Shown piece by piece: positions 6,496 through 14,080 of a stretch of 15,075 nt of DNA. Every line of letters starts with the position of its first letter. Positions within the stretch are counted from its first letter, which is position 1. The notes beneath the pieces are model-generated. The model was not told the DNA's origin. It did not search any database and saw only the letters and a program-made list of their open reading frames with translations. Position numbers and translations under genes: made by a program. Origin of the DNA: CAZSVI01 sp964610205 (GTDB taxonomy: Bacteria > Bacillota > Clostridia > DSM-8532); NCBI GenBank assembly GCA_964610205.1, contig CAZSVI010000095.1:1-15075 (forward strand). The letters run 5' to 3'.

Positions 6496-7380
6496 TTATC
6501 TGGTAAGCTGTATATTGGCCAATTTCTCATAGTATTTAACAATGCTTGAATGGTCTTCCACACCGCATCCATCCAGTTTGATCGCCTGTATAATTTCCAT
6601 CAGCTGGGCTGTTATCGGCAGAGGTACTCCAATTTCATGGGAGGTATCAAGCACATTGTTCAAATCCTTCATGTGCAGGTCAATCTTGAATCCGGGTTTA
6701 TAATTCCGGTCCATCATCATGGGAGCCTTAGCATCCATAACAGTACTTCCGGCCAGGCCGCCCCTTATTGCCTGATAAACGAGATCCGGGTCAACCTCCG
6801 CTTTTTTCGCCAGTATTAAAGCCTCCGCAACCCCCGCTATATTCACGGCTACCACAATCTGATTGCATAATTTGGCAATATTTCCGGCACCGCTTTCTCC
6901 GACATAAACCACAGAAGCCGCCATTGTTTTTATAATGTCATAATACTTGTCAAAAACCTCTTTCCTTCCGCCAACCATAACGGATAAGGTGCCGTCAATA
7001 GCTTTGGGCTCTCCTCCGCTTACCGGCGCATCCAGATAATCTATCCCGTATCGGTATAATGTGGCAAAGATTTCTCGGCTGCTTAAGGGTGCAATAGAAC
7101 TCATATCAATAACAACCGTTCCTTTTTTCGCTCCTTTTATAACACCTTCTTTACCCAAAACCACCTCTTTAACATGGGGCGAATTGGGAAGCATAGTAAT
7201 GATGATTTCACATTTAGAAGCTACATCGGCACTTGATATTTCGCCTTCCGCTCCCAAAACTGTTAATTCTTCTATCGAAGCCCTGTTCAGATCTGTTACC
7301 ACCAGTTTGTATCCTGCCTTGATTAAATTTTTAGCCATGGGCTTACCCATTATGCCAAGCCCAATAAAACCTATTTTCAT
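6496..7380 (-). CDS. garR: 2-hydroxy-3-oxopropionate (tartronate semialdehyde) reductase
   Basis: A 294-aa member of the beta-hydroxyacid dehydrogenase family, which reduces tartronate semialdehyde to D-glycerate with NAD(P)H. The N-terminal cofactor motif is GFIGLGIMGKPMAKNL (4-19). The substrate-binding signature DAPVSGGEPKAIDGTLSVMVGG spans residues 117-138, and the catalytic lysine is K170 in GNIAKLCNQ. Length and all key residues are intact. The ribosome binding site AAGGAG lies about 9 bp upstream of the ATG. It sits 18 bp after the lyase frame and about 45 bp before the glucarate dehydratase remnant. The pairing with those genes supports the GarR assignment over related 3-hydroxyisobutyrate dehydrogenases. 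With both partners broken, it is the sole intact member of its operon here and may be on the way to loss unless partners exist elsewhere. Confidence 0.88.
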   Translation of the reverse strand: MKIGFIGLGIMGKPMAKNLIKAGYKLVVTDLNRASIEELTVLGAEGEISSADVASKCEIIITMLPNSPHVKEVVLGKEGVIKGAKKGTVVIDMSSIAPLSSREIFATLYRYGIDYLDAPVSGGEPKAIDGTLSVMVGGRKEVFDKYYDIIKTMAASVVYVGESGAGNIAKLCNQIVVAVNIAGVAEALILAKKAEVDPDLVYQAIRGGLAGSTVMDAKAPMMMDRNYKPGFKIDLHMKDLNNVLDTSHEIGVPLPITAQLMEIIQAIKLDGCGVEDHSSIVKYYEKLANIQLTR

Positions 7381-7398
7381 ATAAACCGTCTCCTTTTT

Positions 7399-8301
7399 TT
7401 ATATTTGAAGCAAACCCATATCCATCAGTATTTTTCTGATCTGCCCAAGCCTTTCTACACTGCAATGGTCAATTGGCTTCACCGGATGACCTGCATTTAT
7501 ACCCATCAGGTTCATGCAATCCTTCATTACAACCGGGAAACTTCCGTAGTTATACATGTTTCTTAACGGAATGAGCTTGTACTGTGCTTCCATTGCGCCG
7601 GAATAATCTTTTGCCATATATTTTTCATAGATATCCACAACCAAAGCCGGAGCAACATTGGCTGTTCCTGCTACGCACCCGGCTCCGCCATATGCCAGAG
7701 TACCATATATGAAATAATCGGAACCGCTGAAAACCTTAAAGTTTTTATTGTTTTTTGTAATTCGTATATATTCAATTGTCTGTGCAAAATCAAAAGATGT
7801 ATTTTTTATTCCGACAATATTGTCTATACAGGCTAATTTCTCCAATAATTGTACGGATATGTTGTTTGTTGTCTTATCCGGATTGTTGTATAAAATAACC
7901 GGCAGGCTTGTTGATTTTGCAATGGCCTCAAAATGGTTAAACATCTCCTTATCATTGGGTTTAATAAACATGGGGGTTAGTACCGTCAATGCGTCTGCTC
8001 CCGCGTCTTCCGCCATATGGGCAAGTTTTATGCACCCCTTTGTCGTGATTGCGCTTGCTCCTGCATACACCGGGACCCTTCCATTTACATGTCTTACAGT
8101 TGTAACCATGGCATTTTTTTGATTTTCTGAATCGAAGGCATAGAATTCACCGTTGCTTCCAAGAACAAAAACTCCATGGACACCTCTGTCAATAACATAA
8201 TCAATTACCTTTTTAAGCCCTTCTTCATCAACATTTTAATCTGCATCAACAGGTGTTATGATGGGGGGAATAACCCCTTTCAGATCTTCAAGCCGTAACA
8301 T
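7399..8301 (-). pseudogene. DHDPS/NAL-family lyase (keto-deoxy-glucarate lyase type), interrupted by an in-frame stop
   Basis: The continuous frame from ATG 8301 (GGAGG just upstream) would give the expected 300 residues: MLRLEDLKGVIPPIITPV, GSNGEF (48-53, the family's GTTGE-like loop), catalytic Y138 in ILYNNP, and Schiff-base K166 in VGIKNTS. Codon 22 is TAA (8236-8238) within DAD-stop-NVDEEGL; one substitution, for example from GAA, explains it, and no frameshift is present. An in-frame ATG at 8109 has no ribosome binding site and restarts after the essential first strands, so the product is probably lost. Next to garR and gudD, the intact enzyme would have cleaved or dehydrated 5-keto-4-deoxyglucarate. 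Because garR uses tartronate semialdehyde, an aldolase role (yielding pyruvate plus that semialdehyde) fits better than the KdgD dehydratase role; this is inference. A sequencing error remains possible. Confidence 0.85.
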
Positions 8302-8612
8302 TCTAATCCTCCTACTATGTAAAATTTAACTTTATCTTTTTTCTGCTATGTCCCAATTATATTGTAAAATATCCTTGACTTATTTTATATGTTTACGCCG
8401 TATTAAATTATGGAGTTGTTATTGTGCTTCGTATACAATGCCATTGTAAAGTTTTTCAACCACTGACAAACGAAAAAACAATAAAAATGTGCTCCGCTTT
8501 TACAGAGATCCCCGGCATTCGTAGTATGTGCATTATACCATTGTTCTCAAAAAGCGCTTTCCGAGCGGACTTCTTGATACCAGTTTACCATTAAAAAATT
8601 CAAGGTGTCAAC
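8302..8612. other. Intergenic leader of the glucarate-type operon
   Basis: The stretch is AT-rich and should hold the promoter for the minus-strand lyase-garR-gudD run. Apart from the dyad at 8421-8439, the only other notable sequence is the 10-bp palindrome AAAGCGCTTT (8551-8560). It looks like the core of a CcpA cre site but lacks the flanking TG...CA. I see no gene. Confidence 0.45.
8421..8459 (-). promoter_or_regulatory. Possible promoter with overlapping GntR-like operator
   Basis: Read on the minus strand, TTGAAA (8454-8459) is followed 17-18 bp later by GTATAC/TATACG. That -10 lies inside the dyad ATTGTATACGAAGCACAAT (8421-8439). ATTGTATAC half-sites are typical of FadR/UxuR-type GntR repressors of sugar-acid genes. 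The position, about 120 bp before the lyase start, is sensible, but the -10 match is weak. Confidence 0.3.
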
Positions 8613-8702
8613 ATGAGCGGTTTCCACCATAAGAGGGACAAAATTGAATCCGGTTTGATCTGCGGATATGCAGAGGCGCCTTCCGACCAGCCCATAAAAT
8701 AA
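8613..8702 (+). CDS. Possible 29-residue small ORF
   Basis: The ATG has AAGGTG (8602-8607) 5 bp upstream and runs 29 codons (MSGFHHKRDKIE..., ending APSDQPIK) to TAA. No family is recognised and there is no membrane segment. The only support is the ribosome binding site and its position upstream of the calcium-loop protein; it could easily be chance. Confidence 0.2.
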   Translation: MSGFHHKRDKIESGLICGYAEAPSDQPIK

Positions 8703-8799
8703 TAAGGGCTGAAATGGCGGTCCTAATGAACAGGATGTATAAGAATCTCTGTTTATTTGCCGATATAATAAAATAAGGGATGATTATATAACAATTATT

Positions 8800-8823
8800 A
8801 TATGTACCAGGGAGGGTACATAT
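8800..8823 (+). promoter_or_regulatory. Perfect 9-bp inverted repeat in the leader of the calcium-loop gene
   Basis: ATATGTACC (8800-8808) and GGTACATAT (8815-8823) are exact complements around AGGGAG. The dyad lies 16 bp before the ribosome binding site GGAGGTG (8840-8846) of the next gene. A TATAAT lies at 8764-8769 but without a matching -35. It may be an operator or a 5'UTR hairpin. Confidence 0.45.
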
Positions 8824-8854
8824 CCGTACAAATAAACATGGAGGTGTTTGTTTT

Positions 8855-9943
8855 ATGAAAATTGACAGTTCTGCAGTGTACATGTCGGGCAAGTCAGATT
8901 CGTATGTCGAGAATAGAAAATCGGAATCCCTGAGGATATGGGCAGCCGGCCAGGAGACTGATTCCAGGGGAAAACCTGCCGTATTAGCATCAATACCTTT
9001 ACTGCAGGGGGATATGCTTGAATTGTCCCAGGAAGGAAAGAACAGGCTTTTGTCGGGGATAGGCGGCAATGGCTGTGTAGAAGAGAGCGATGAAGTTATC
9101 CTTGAATTCAGTGAAGAGGATAAAAACAAGATTATGCTGCTCCAGAGAATGATAGAGGCCCTCACAGGCAAGAAAATCAAATTCTTTATTTTAGACAAAC
9201 TCAAGCTTAAAAATAATTCCGGGTCCGAAATGCCCCATATAAAACCTGTGGCCCAGAGCATTCAGGCCAGGCAGGGGTGGGGCCTTGAGTATGATTATAA
9301 TGAGAATCACTATGAGAAACAGAATATGGAGTTCAAATCCAATGGGATTGTAAGGACCTCCGATGGAAGAGAAATAGAATTTACCTGTTCACTTAATTTG
9401 AGCAGAGAGTTTTATTCGTCAAACAGCATAAGTATACGCGCGGGTGACGCTTTAATGAAGGATCCTCTTGTGATTAATTATGACGGCAGGGTACCGGAGC
9501 TTGCAGGGAAGGAATTTATATTTGATATCGACTGTGACGGAAACGAAGATATCATATCTTTTCTTAAGGAAGGAAGCGGTTTTCTGGCTTTCGATAAAAA
9601 CGGCGATGGGATTATCAATAACGGGAGCGAGCTTTTTGGCCCAGACAGCGGCAATGGTTTTATGGATCTGGCAGAGTATGATTCTGATGACAACAACTGG
9701 ATAGACGAAAATGATCCCATTTATGAGAAACTGACCATTTGGGTAAGAGATGAGAACGGGAATGACAAGCTGCTTGCCCTTGGGCAGGCGGGGGTAGGTG
9801 CCATATATCTGGGAAATGTGAGTACTGCTTTTGATTTCAAGGACAGCGACAACCGGTTACTGGGCAAGATTCAAAGAACGGGCATATTTTTAAGAGAGAA
9901 CGGAACTGCGGGAAGCATACAACATATAGACCTCGCAATCTGA
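8855..9943 (+). CDS. Protein with aspartate-rich calcium-binding loops, RTX-associated-type module
   Basis: A 362-aa protein with no signal peptide and no membrane segment. The C-terminal half carries three acidic loops: DIDCDGNED (224-232), DKNGDGIINNGSELFG (247-262) and DSDDNNWIDENDP (276-288), then the LTIWVRDENGN... segment. This order (DxDxDG, FDKNGDGxIxNGSELFG, GFxxLAxYDSxxNxxID, LxIWxDxNxNG) resembles a module next to RTX repeats in large secreted haemolysin-like proteins and found alone in clostridial proteins; calcium binding is therefore likely. Residues 75-125 are charged and probably helical (SEEDKNKIMLLQRMIEALTGKK). The start is well supported by GGAGGTG 8 bp upstream. The gene is monocistronic and convergent with the L,D-transpeptidase, from which it is separated only by the palindrome. 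Function is unknown; no catalytic residues are evident. Confidence 0.8.
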   Translation: MKIDSSAVYMSGKSDSYVENRKSESLRIWAAGQETDSRGKPAVLASIPLLQGDMLELSQEGKNRLLSGIGGNGCVEESDEVILEFSEEDKNKIMLLQRMIEALTGKKIKFFILDKLKLKNNSGSEMPHIKPVAQSIQARQGWGLEYDYNENHYEKQNMEFKSNGIVRTSDGREIEFTCSLNLSREFYSSNSISIRAGDALMKDPLVINYDGRVPELAGKEFIFDIDCDGNEDIISFLKEGSGFLAFDKNGDGIINNGSELFGPDSGNGFMDLAEYDSDDNNWIDENDPIYEKLTIWVRDENGNDKLLALGQAGVGAIYLGNVSTAFDFKDSDNRLLGKIQRTGIFLRENGTAGSIQHIDLAI

Positions 9944-9950
9944 ACACAGG

Positions 9951-10021
9951 GGAGAACACAGGAGGATGGTTCTTCTGTGTTGCAGCAGCACAGAAGAACC
10001 ATCCTCCTGTGTTTCGTCTCC
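9951..10021. repeat. Long near-perfect palindrome between convergent genes
   Basis: The arms at 9955-9979 and 9989-10013 are exact 25-bp complements around a 9-nt loop. An outer GGAGA/TCTCC pair (9951-9955 and 10017-10021), offset by a small bulge, extends it. It occupies nearly all of the 77 bp between the two stop codons, its last base being the first base of the transpeptidase stop on the plus strand. The core (ACAGGAGGATGGTTCTTCTG) resembles the repeat at 4426-4467. There is no T-run, so any termination role is secondary; it looks like a REP/MITE-like dispersed element. Confidence 0.85.
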
Positions 10022-10767
10022 TATTCAAGCGAATTATCCTCATAATCATGCATGAGCTTATCCCATGTGCTTATATTTACAATTCCGGTTTCAGCCAGTT
10101 TTGAAGCCTTCTGATATTTCATTACGGCTTCTTTTGTTCCTTTACCAAACTTACCGTCGCACCAGTTGTGGAAGTATCCCAGATTCTTTAACGCAATCTG
10201 AACCTTATATACATCAGAGCCAAAATCACCATCCTTAAGATTTCTGAAAGGCTGGTTCTCAAAAACTATTGTTACCTTTGTTCCGCATGGAATAAACTTA
10301 TACAGTTCATTTACGTCTTCATTATTCATTCGGATACATCCTCCGGATATATTCTGTCTTCCTATAGCCCAGGTATGCCGGGTTCCATGTATGCCATATT
10401 TCCCCCAGGGTACATTTAAGCCCAGCCAGGCTCCGCCAAAATTATCCCCCCAGGCGGCCTTGTGTGTTATTATCCACTCGCCTGTGGGTGAAGGAGAACT
10501 GCTTTTTCCTCCTGATACATTATAGGTTTCATATATTTCTTCATTTTTATATACATACATTTTCTGATTATTTAGATTGATATAAATCCGGTATATACTG
10601 TTTTTTCCAACATAGCCGGTTGCAGGGGTATATATTTCCTCGTACTGCAGATTCACCGTAACAATCATCTCTTTAATCATAAAAACAAGAACAAGCACAA
10701 CGGCAAGAATACCCCAGTATCTGACCGTTCTTTGTCTAATTGTATTGTCATGTGAAAAAATATACAT
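10021..10767 (-). CDS. L,D-transpeptidase (YkuD domain) with C-terminal peptidoglycan-binding domain
   Basis: A cell-wall enzyme that forms 3-3 cross-links, or attaches ligands, using a catalytic cysteine. Residues 18-31 (YWGILAVVLVLVFM) are a single N-terminal membrane anchor after a short basic cytoplasmic head, placing the rest outside. The YkuD domain spans about 57-170, with the strand IYRIYINLNNQKMYVY, H127 in HGT and the catalytic ISGGCIRM containing C144 and R146. Residues about 178-241 form a PG_binding_1-like helical domain (GDFGSDVYKVQIALKNLGY, DGKFGKGTKEAVMKYQ). Length is 248 aa. GAGGTG is about 6 bp upstream of the ATG. It is divergent from the D,D-carboxypeptidase, whose tetrapeptide products are its usual donors. 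The last 36 codons are duplicated near the shikimate kinase gene. Confidence 0.93.
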   Translation of the reverse strand: MYIFSHDNTIRQRTVRYWGILAVVLVLVFMIKEMIVTVNLQYEEIYTPATGYVGKNSIYRIYINLNNQKMYVYKNEEIYETYNVSGGKSSSPSPTGEWIITHKAAWGDNFGGAWLGLNVPWGKYGIHGTRHTWAIGRQNISGGCIRMNNEDVNELYKFIPCGTKVTIVFENQPFRNLKDGDFGSDVYKVQIALKNLGYFHNWCDGKFGKGTKEAVMKYQKASKLAETGIVNISTWDKLMHDYEDNSLE

Positions 10768-11070
10768 TTTAACACCTCGCGGGATATATAAATTGGGATA
10801 TCCTTCACATTATTAATATATAAAAATGCGTACTCCGGTATTCTAAAAATGAATAACAGAATTTTAAAGAGGTCTTCAAGGTTGTACTATTTTTTATGAA
10901 ATATCAATATATATGGTAAAGGTAATTGTATGAGGCTTAACCATATATGCGGATTTTGGTTTATGTATCTCAGTGCAAAATGCCGGTTCCTTTTGATATT
11001 GGACTGAAAGCCCGGCAGGAAAATGTTTGCGTAGAATAATGAAAACTCACCGGATCGGGAGGAAACCACC
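10768..11070. other. Divergent promoter region between two cell-wall genes
   Basis: About 300 bp, AT-rich, holding the leaders of the transpeptidase and carboxypeptidase genes. I find no clear sigma-A pair and cannot assign a sporulation sigma factor with confidence. A TGCCGG/CCGGCA dyad (10981-10986 and 11012-11017) lies in the carboxypeptidase leader. An antisense open frame at 10887-11069 has no protein features. Confidence 0.5.
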
Positions 11071-12255
11071 TTGAAAAGAATATTTGCGAGTGTTGTTATA
11101 TCAATGGTTTTGTTTCTGACAGTTATTTATGCTGATGATTTCAATGAGGAAGCACCCTCTTCATCATTATTTGAAGATACTTACATTGACGTTTTCGATG
11201 AAAACGAACCAGGGATAAACGCTCGTTCGGCTATTGTTGTCGATTTTCATTCAGGAAGGGTTCTGTTCGAAAAAAATGCATATGTAAAAAGACCTATGGC
11301 CAGTACTACCAAAATTATGACAGCAATTGTCGCTCTTGAAAACGGAAATATGGACGATATTGTAAAAGTAAGTCCGAACGCTGTTTCAATATGGGGCTCA
11401 ACAATGCATTTATCGGCAGGGGAGGAGCTTACATTCAAAGAATTGATGTATGGTTTGCTCCTACCATCAGGGAATGATGCCTCCATTGCGATTGCCGAAC
11501 ATATAGGAGGCAGTGTCGATGGGTTTTTAAAAATGATGAATGATAAAGCAAAGGAAATAGGGGCTTTAAACTCCCATTTCACCACGCCTCACGGACTGGA
11601 TGGATCGGGACATTATTCCACTGCCTATGACATGGCGTTAATAACCCGTTATGCGCTTAATATTCCTATGTTTAATGATATAGTTAAAACAAAATCAATT
11701 CAAGTTGGAAAACGGTTTTTTACCAACACGAACGAAATGCTTACAAATTATGAAGGCGCAGACGGCGTTAAAACCGGCTATACAGGAAAAGCAGGCAGGT
11801 GTCTTGTCACTTCCGCGACAAGGGGTGACAGACGGTTTATATCGGTGGTTCTTTTTTGTGACAGCAGAAGCCAGAGAGCATTAAGCAGTAAAAAGATATT
11901 AGACTATACCTTTTCTCTGTTCAACCTGTATACACTGGTTCAAAGTGAATACCTGGGCGAATTGCCCGTCTATAAAGGATACGAAAAAACAGTTCCGGTA
12001 TATGCGGAAAAAACCATTACCATGCCTTTAACCGATTCAGAGCTCGAAAAACTGTATACAAAGGTATCCCTTTTTGATATAATTCAGGCTCCAATTGAAG
12101 AAAAAACTGTCGTGGGTACAATTTCAATATATCTGGAGGATAAAATCCTATGTGAATCATCTATACGGACGGGAAAGGCAATAAAACAAAAGACAATGCT
12201 GGAATATCTTTTGGATGTTTTTATTATTTGGCTGAAGCTAATGAGAGAAAGATAA
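11071..12255 (+). CDS. D-alanyl-D-alanine carboxypeptidase (DacF/PBP5 type, peptidase S11)
   Basis: A low-molecular-weight penicillin-binding protein that removes the terminal D-Ala from peptidoglycan pentapeptides outside the membrane. The signal peptide covers residues 1 to about 21 (KRIFASVVISMVLFLTVIYA). All three active-site motifs are present: SxxK as STTK (S78-K81), SxN as SGN (S133-N135) and KTG (K234-G236). The C-terminal domain (about 290-365) is the beta-rich PBP5_C type, and the tail MLEYLLDVFIIWLKLMRER is a hydrophobic/amphipathic membrane anchor. Length (394 aa) is typical. The start is TTG with GGGAGG upstream; no better in-frame ATG lies before the signal peptide. It is divergent from the L,D-transpeptidase, suggesting joint wall remodelling. 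Assignment to the sporulation gene dacF rather than a vegetative paralogue is not certain. Confidence 0.93.
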   Translation: MKRIFASVVISMVLFLTVIYADDFNEEAPSSSLFEDTYIDVFDENEPGINARSAIVVDFHSGRVLFEKNAYVKRPMASTTKIMTAIVALENGNMDDIVKVSPNAVSIWGSTMHLSAGEELTFKELMYGLLLPSGNDASIAIAEHIGGSVDGFLKMMNDKAKEIGALNSHFTTPHGLDGSGHYSTAYDMALITRYALNIPMFNDIVKTKSIQVGKRFFTNTNEMLTNYEGADGVKTGYTGKAGRCLVTSATRGDRRFISVVLFCDSRSQRALSSKKILDYTFSLFNLYTLVQSEYLGELPVYKGYEKTVPVYAEKTITMPLTDSELEKLYTKVSLFDIIQAPIEEKTVVGTISIYLEDKILCESSIRTGKAIKQKTMLEYLLDVFIIWLKLMRER

Positions 12256-12605
12256 AATTTGCAGTTTTACATATTTCAACTTGCATTAATAGATATGAAA
12301 TTAATATGGCATCATGTATAAACATTAATGTTTTTAAAGGCGCCTATCTTTCTTTTATGAAAAAATGATAAGAATTTCATCTGCTGCCCCGGGTGGCTTG
12401 AATTTGATTGGATCTATCGGGTAATTAGTAAATCTTCCTTTGGAAATAATAATTAAAATGAATTTATTTAAATTATAACTTGCAAAATAGAATAAAATAT
12501 AATATTATATTGTAAATTTGATTTTATTGATATATTGTATATTAAGGAATGACTAACGTTTTGAATTTTGCAAATAAATTAATGCAGAATATTGGAGGAA
12601 TTGAA
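12256..12605. other. AT-rich intergenic region upstream of the aspartate aminotransferase
   Basis: No gene is seen. A perfect 14-bp palindrome AAACATTAATGTTT (12320-12333) followed by two further T residues could weakly terminate the carboxypeptidase transcript. The right half contains the promoter listed at 12480-12508 and a roughly 95-bp leader. Confidence 0.5.
12480..12508 (+). promoter_or_regulatory. Sigma-A promoter of the aspartate aminotransferase gene
   Basis: TTGCAA (12480-12485) and TATTAT (12503-12508) are separated by exactly 17 bp, about 100 bp before the ATG. The region is so AT-rich that chance matches are common, hence moderate confidence. Confidence 0.5.
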
Positions 12606-13868
12606 ATGCATATGTATGAGGGTTTCAGCACCGAACAATTAATCGAACGGGAAAAGGAAATGGAAAAAAAGTTTTGTTATTATAAACAGCAGAACCTGAA
12701 ACTTGATATGTCAAGAGGAAAGCCTTCTGCCGTCCAACTGGATTTATCCGGAGGTATCTTTGACAATATTTCCGGGTTTGTTTCAGAAAGCGGTATGGAC
12801 TGCAGGAACTACGGCGGGCTAGACGGATTGCCGGAGATGAAAAGAATATTTTCCCAAATATTGGGTGTATCCGCGGATGAGGTTATTGCGGGCGGCAACT
12901 CCAGTTTGAATATGATGTATGATTCTATTGCCAGAGCATACAATCATGGGCTTCTGAATTCGGAACCCTGGAGCAGGTTGAATAAGGTGAAGTTTCTTTG
13001 CCCGAGTCCCGGATATGACCGGCATTTTGCTATTTGCGAGCTTTTTAACATGGAAATGATTACAATACAAATGAATGAAGAAGGCCCCGATATGGATACT
13101 GTTGAAAGACTTGTTGCTGAAGATGATTCCATTAAGGGAATCTGGTGTGTTCCAATGTACAGCAATCCAACAGGTATCATATATTCAGATGATACGGTAA
13201 GAAGATTGGCGGGAATGAAAACCAGGGCTGAAGATTTCCGTATTTTCTGGGATAATGCCTATGCCGTTCATCATTTATATGAGGAAAATTCTCTTTTGAA
13301 CATTCTGGATGAATGTAAATTACGCGGTAATGCGGACAGAGTGTTTATTTTCGCCTCAACCGCAAAAATATCTTTTGCGGGAGCCGGAGTTGCCGCTTTG
13401 GCTGCCAGCAAGGATAATATAGGACATATTAAAAAGCAGCTTTCAATACAGACCATTGGGCCGGATAAAATTAGTCATTTGCTTCATGCCCGGTATTTTA
13501 AAGATCTTGAGGGTATTAAGGAACATATGACGAAACAGGCTGAATTGTTAAGGCCAAAATTTGAAATGGTTACAGACCTTTTTGAAAAAAACCTTGGGGA
13601 TCTGAATATAGCAAATTGGACTACCCCCAGGGGAGGGTACTTTATCAGCTTTAATGTTCCGAAAGGATGCGCAAAACAGGTCGTGGCAAAAGCGCAGGAG
13701 GCCGGAGTAACATTAACGACAGCCGGAGCCACTTATCCATACGGAAAGGATTCGGAGGATAAAAATATCCGGATAGCTCCGTCGTATCCTTCACTGGCGG
13801 AATTGGAACAGGCAATTGAAATTTTGTGCGTATGTGTAGAGCTTATTGCTATGGAAAAACTAATTTAA
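12606..13868 (+). CDS. aspT: Aspartate aminotransferase, class Ic (AspT type)
   Basis: A fold-type I transaminase that exchanges the amino group between aspartate and 2-oxoglutarate in the cytosol. The sequence strongly recalls Corynebacterium AspT: LKLDMSRGKPS (31-41), CRNYGGLDG (66-74), FLCPSPGYDRHF (130-141), PMYSNPTG (183-190), FWDNAYAVH (214-222), the PLP lysine K254 in FASTAKISFAGAG, and the carboxylate-binding R389 in IRIAPSYPS. Length from this start is 420 aa. GGAGG (12594-12598) lies 7 bp before ATG 12606; an in-frame upstream start at 12549 lacks a ribosome binding site and adds residues foreign to the family. The gene has its own promoter and terminator, so it is monocistronic. 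It lies before purB, whose pathway consumes aspartate. Older annotations may call this type a MocR-like aminotransferase; no DNA-binding domain is present. Confidence 0.93.
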   Translation: MHMYEGFSTEQLIEREKEMEKKFCYYKQQNLKLDMSRGKPSAVQLDLSGGIFDNISGFVSESGMDCRNYGGLDGLPEMKRIFSQILGVSADEVIAGGNSSLNMMYDSIARAYNHGLLNSEPWSRLNKVKFLCPSPGYDRHFAICELFNMEMITIQMNEEGPDMDTVERLVAEDDSIKGIWCVPMYSNPTGIIYSDDTVRRLAGMKTRAEDFRIFWDNAYAVHHLYEENSLLNILDECKLRGNADRVFIFASTAKISFAGAGVAALAASKDNIGHIKKQLSIQTIGPDKISHLLHARYFKDLEGIKEHMTKQAELLRPKFEMVTDLFEKNLGDLNIANWTTPRGGYFISFNVPKGCAKQVVAKAQEAGVTLTTAGATYPYGKDSEDKNIRIAPSYPSLAELEQAIEILCVCVELIAMEKLI

Positions 13869-13874
13869 CCTCTT

Positions 13875-13908
13875 AAAAATACGTTTCTTCGCGAAACGTA
13901 TTTTTTTT
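13875..13908 (+). terminator. Rho-independent terminator after the aspartate aminotransferase gene
   Basis: The exact stem AATACGTTTC (13878-13887) / GAAACGTATT (13893-13902) has a 5-nt loop and continues into eight T residues. It starts 7 bp after the stop codon. Confidence 0.95.
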
Positions 13909-13952
13909 ACGCTTCTTTATGAAAAATGATTAAGAAACCTTCAAATTATCTC

Positions 13953-14060
13953 TGGATTTTTTTTGGGAAAACTTATATAATAGTTGTTACTACGATAGAT
14001 AATAAATCATGTTGTTAAAACATTATGTTGTCTTTACAAATTTTCATATATCATTTGTAA
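13953..14060 (+). promoter_or_regulatory. Probable promoter and leader of purB
   Basis: A perfect TATAAT lies at 13976-13981; the hexamer 17 bp upstream (TGGATT, 13953-13958) is a poor -35. The roughly 95-nt leader contains TTACAAA (14034-14040) / TTTGTAA (14054-14060), a 7-bp dyad with a 13-nt loop. I see no purine riboswitch core and no clear PurR box. Confidence 0.4.
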
Positions 14061-14080
14061 CAGTTTGGAGGAGAACCGAC

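Noticed and set aside
8236..8238. Programmed recoding or stop-codon readthrough in the lyase
   Set aside because: TAA is not a selenocysteine or pyrrolysine codon, the local sequence shows no recoding hairpin, and the neighbouring operon genes are also decaying.
8547..8562. CcpA cre site
   Set aside because: The AAAGCGCTTT core is present but the required outer TG...CA positions do not match, and it lies about 250 bp from the nearest operon start.
8608..9261. A 217-codon minus-strand open frame opposite the calcium-loop gene
   Set aside because: It is antisense to a gene with an excellent ribosome binding site and recognisable motifs, and its protein is low-complexity Ser/Leu/Ile-rich, as expected of a shadow frame.
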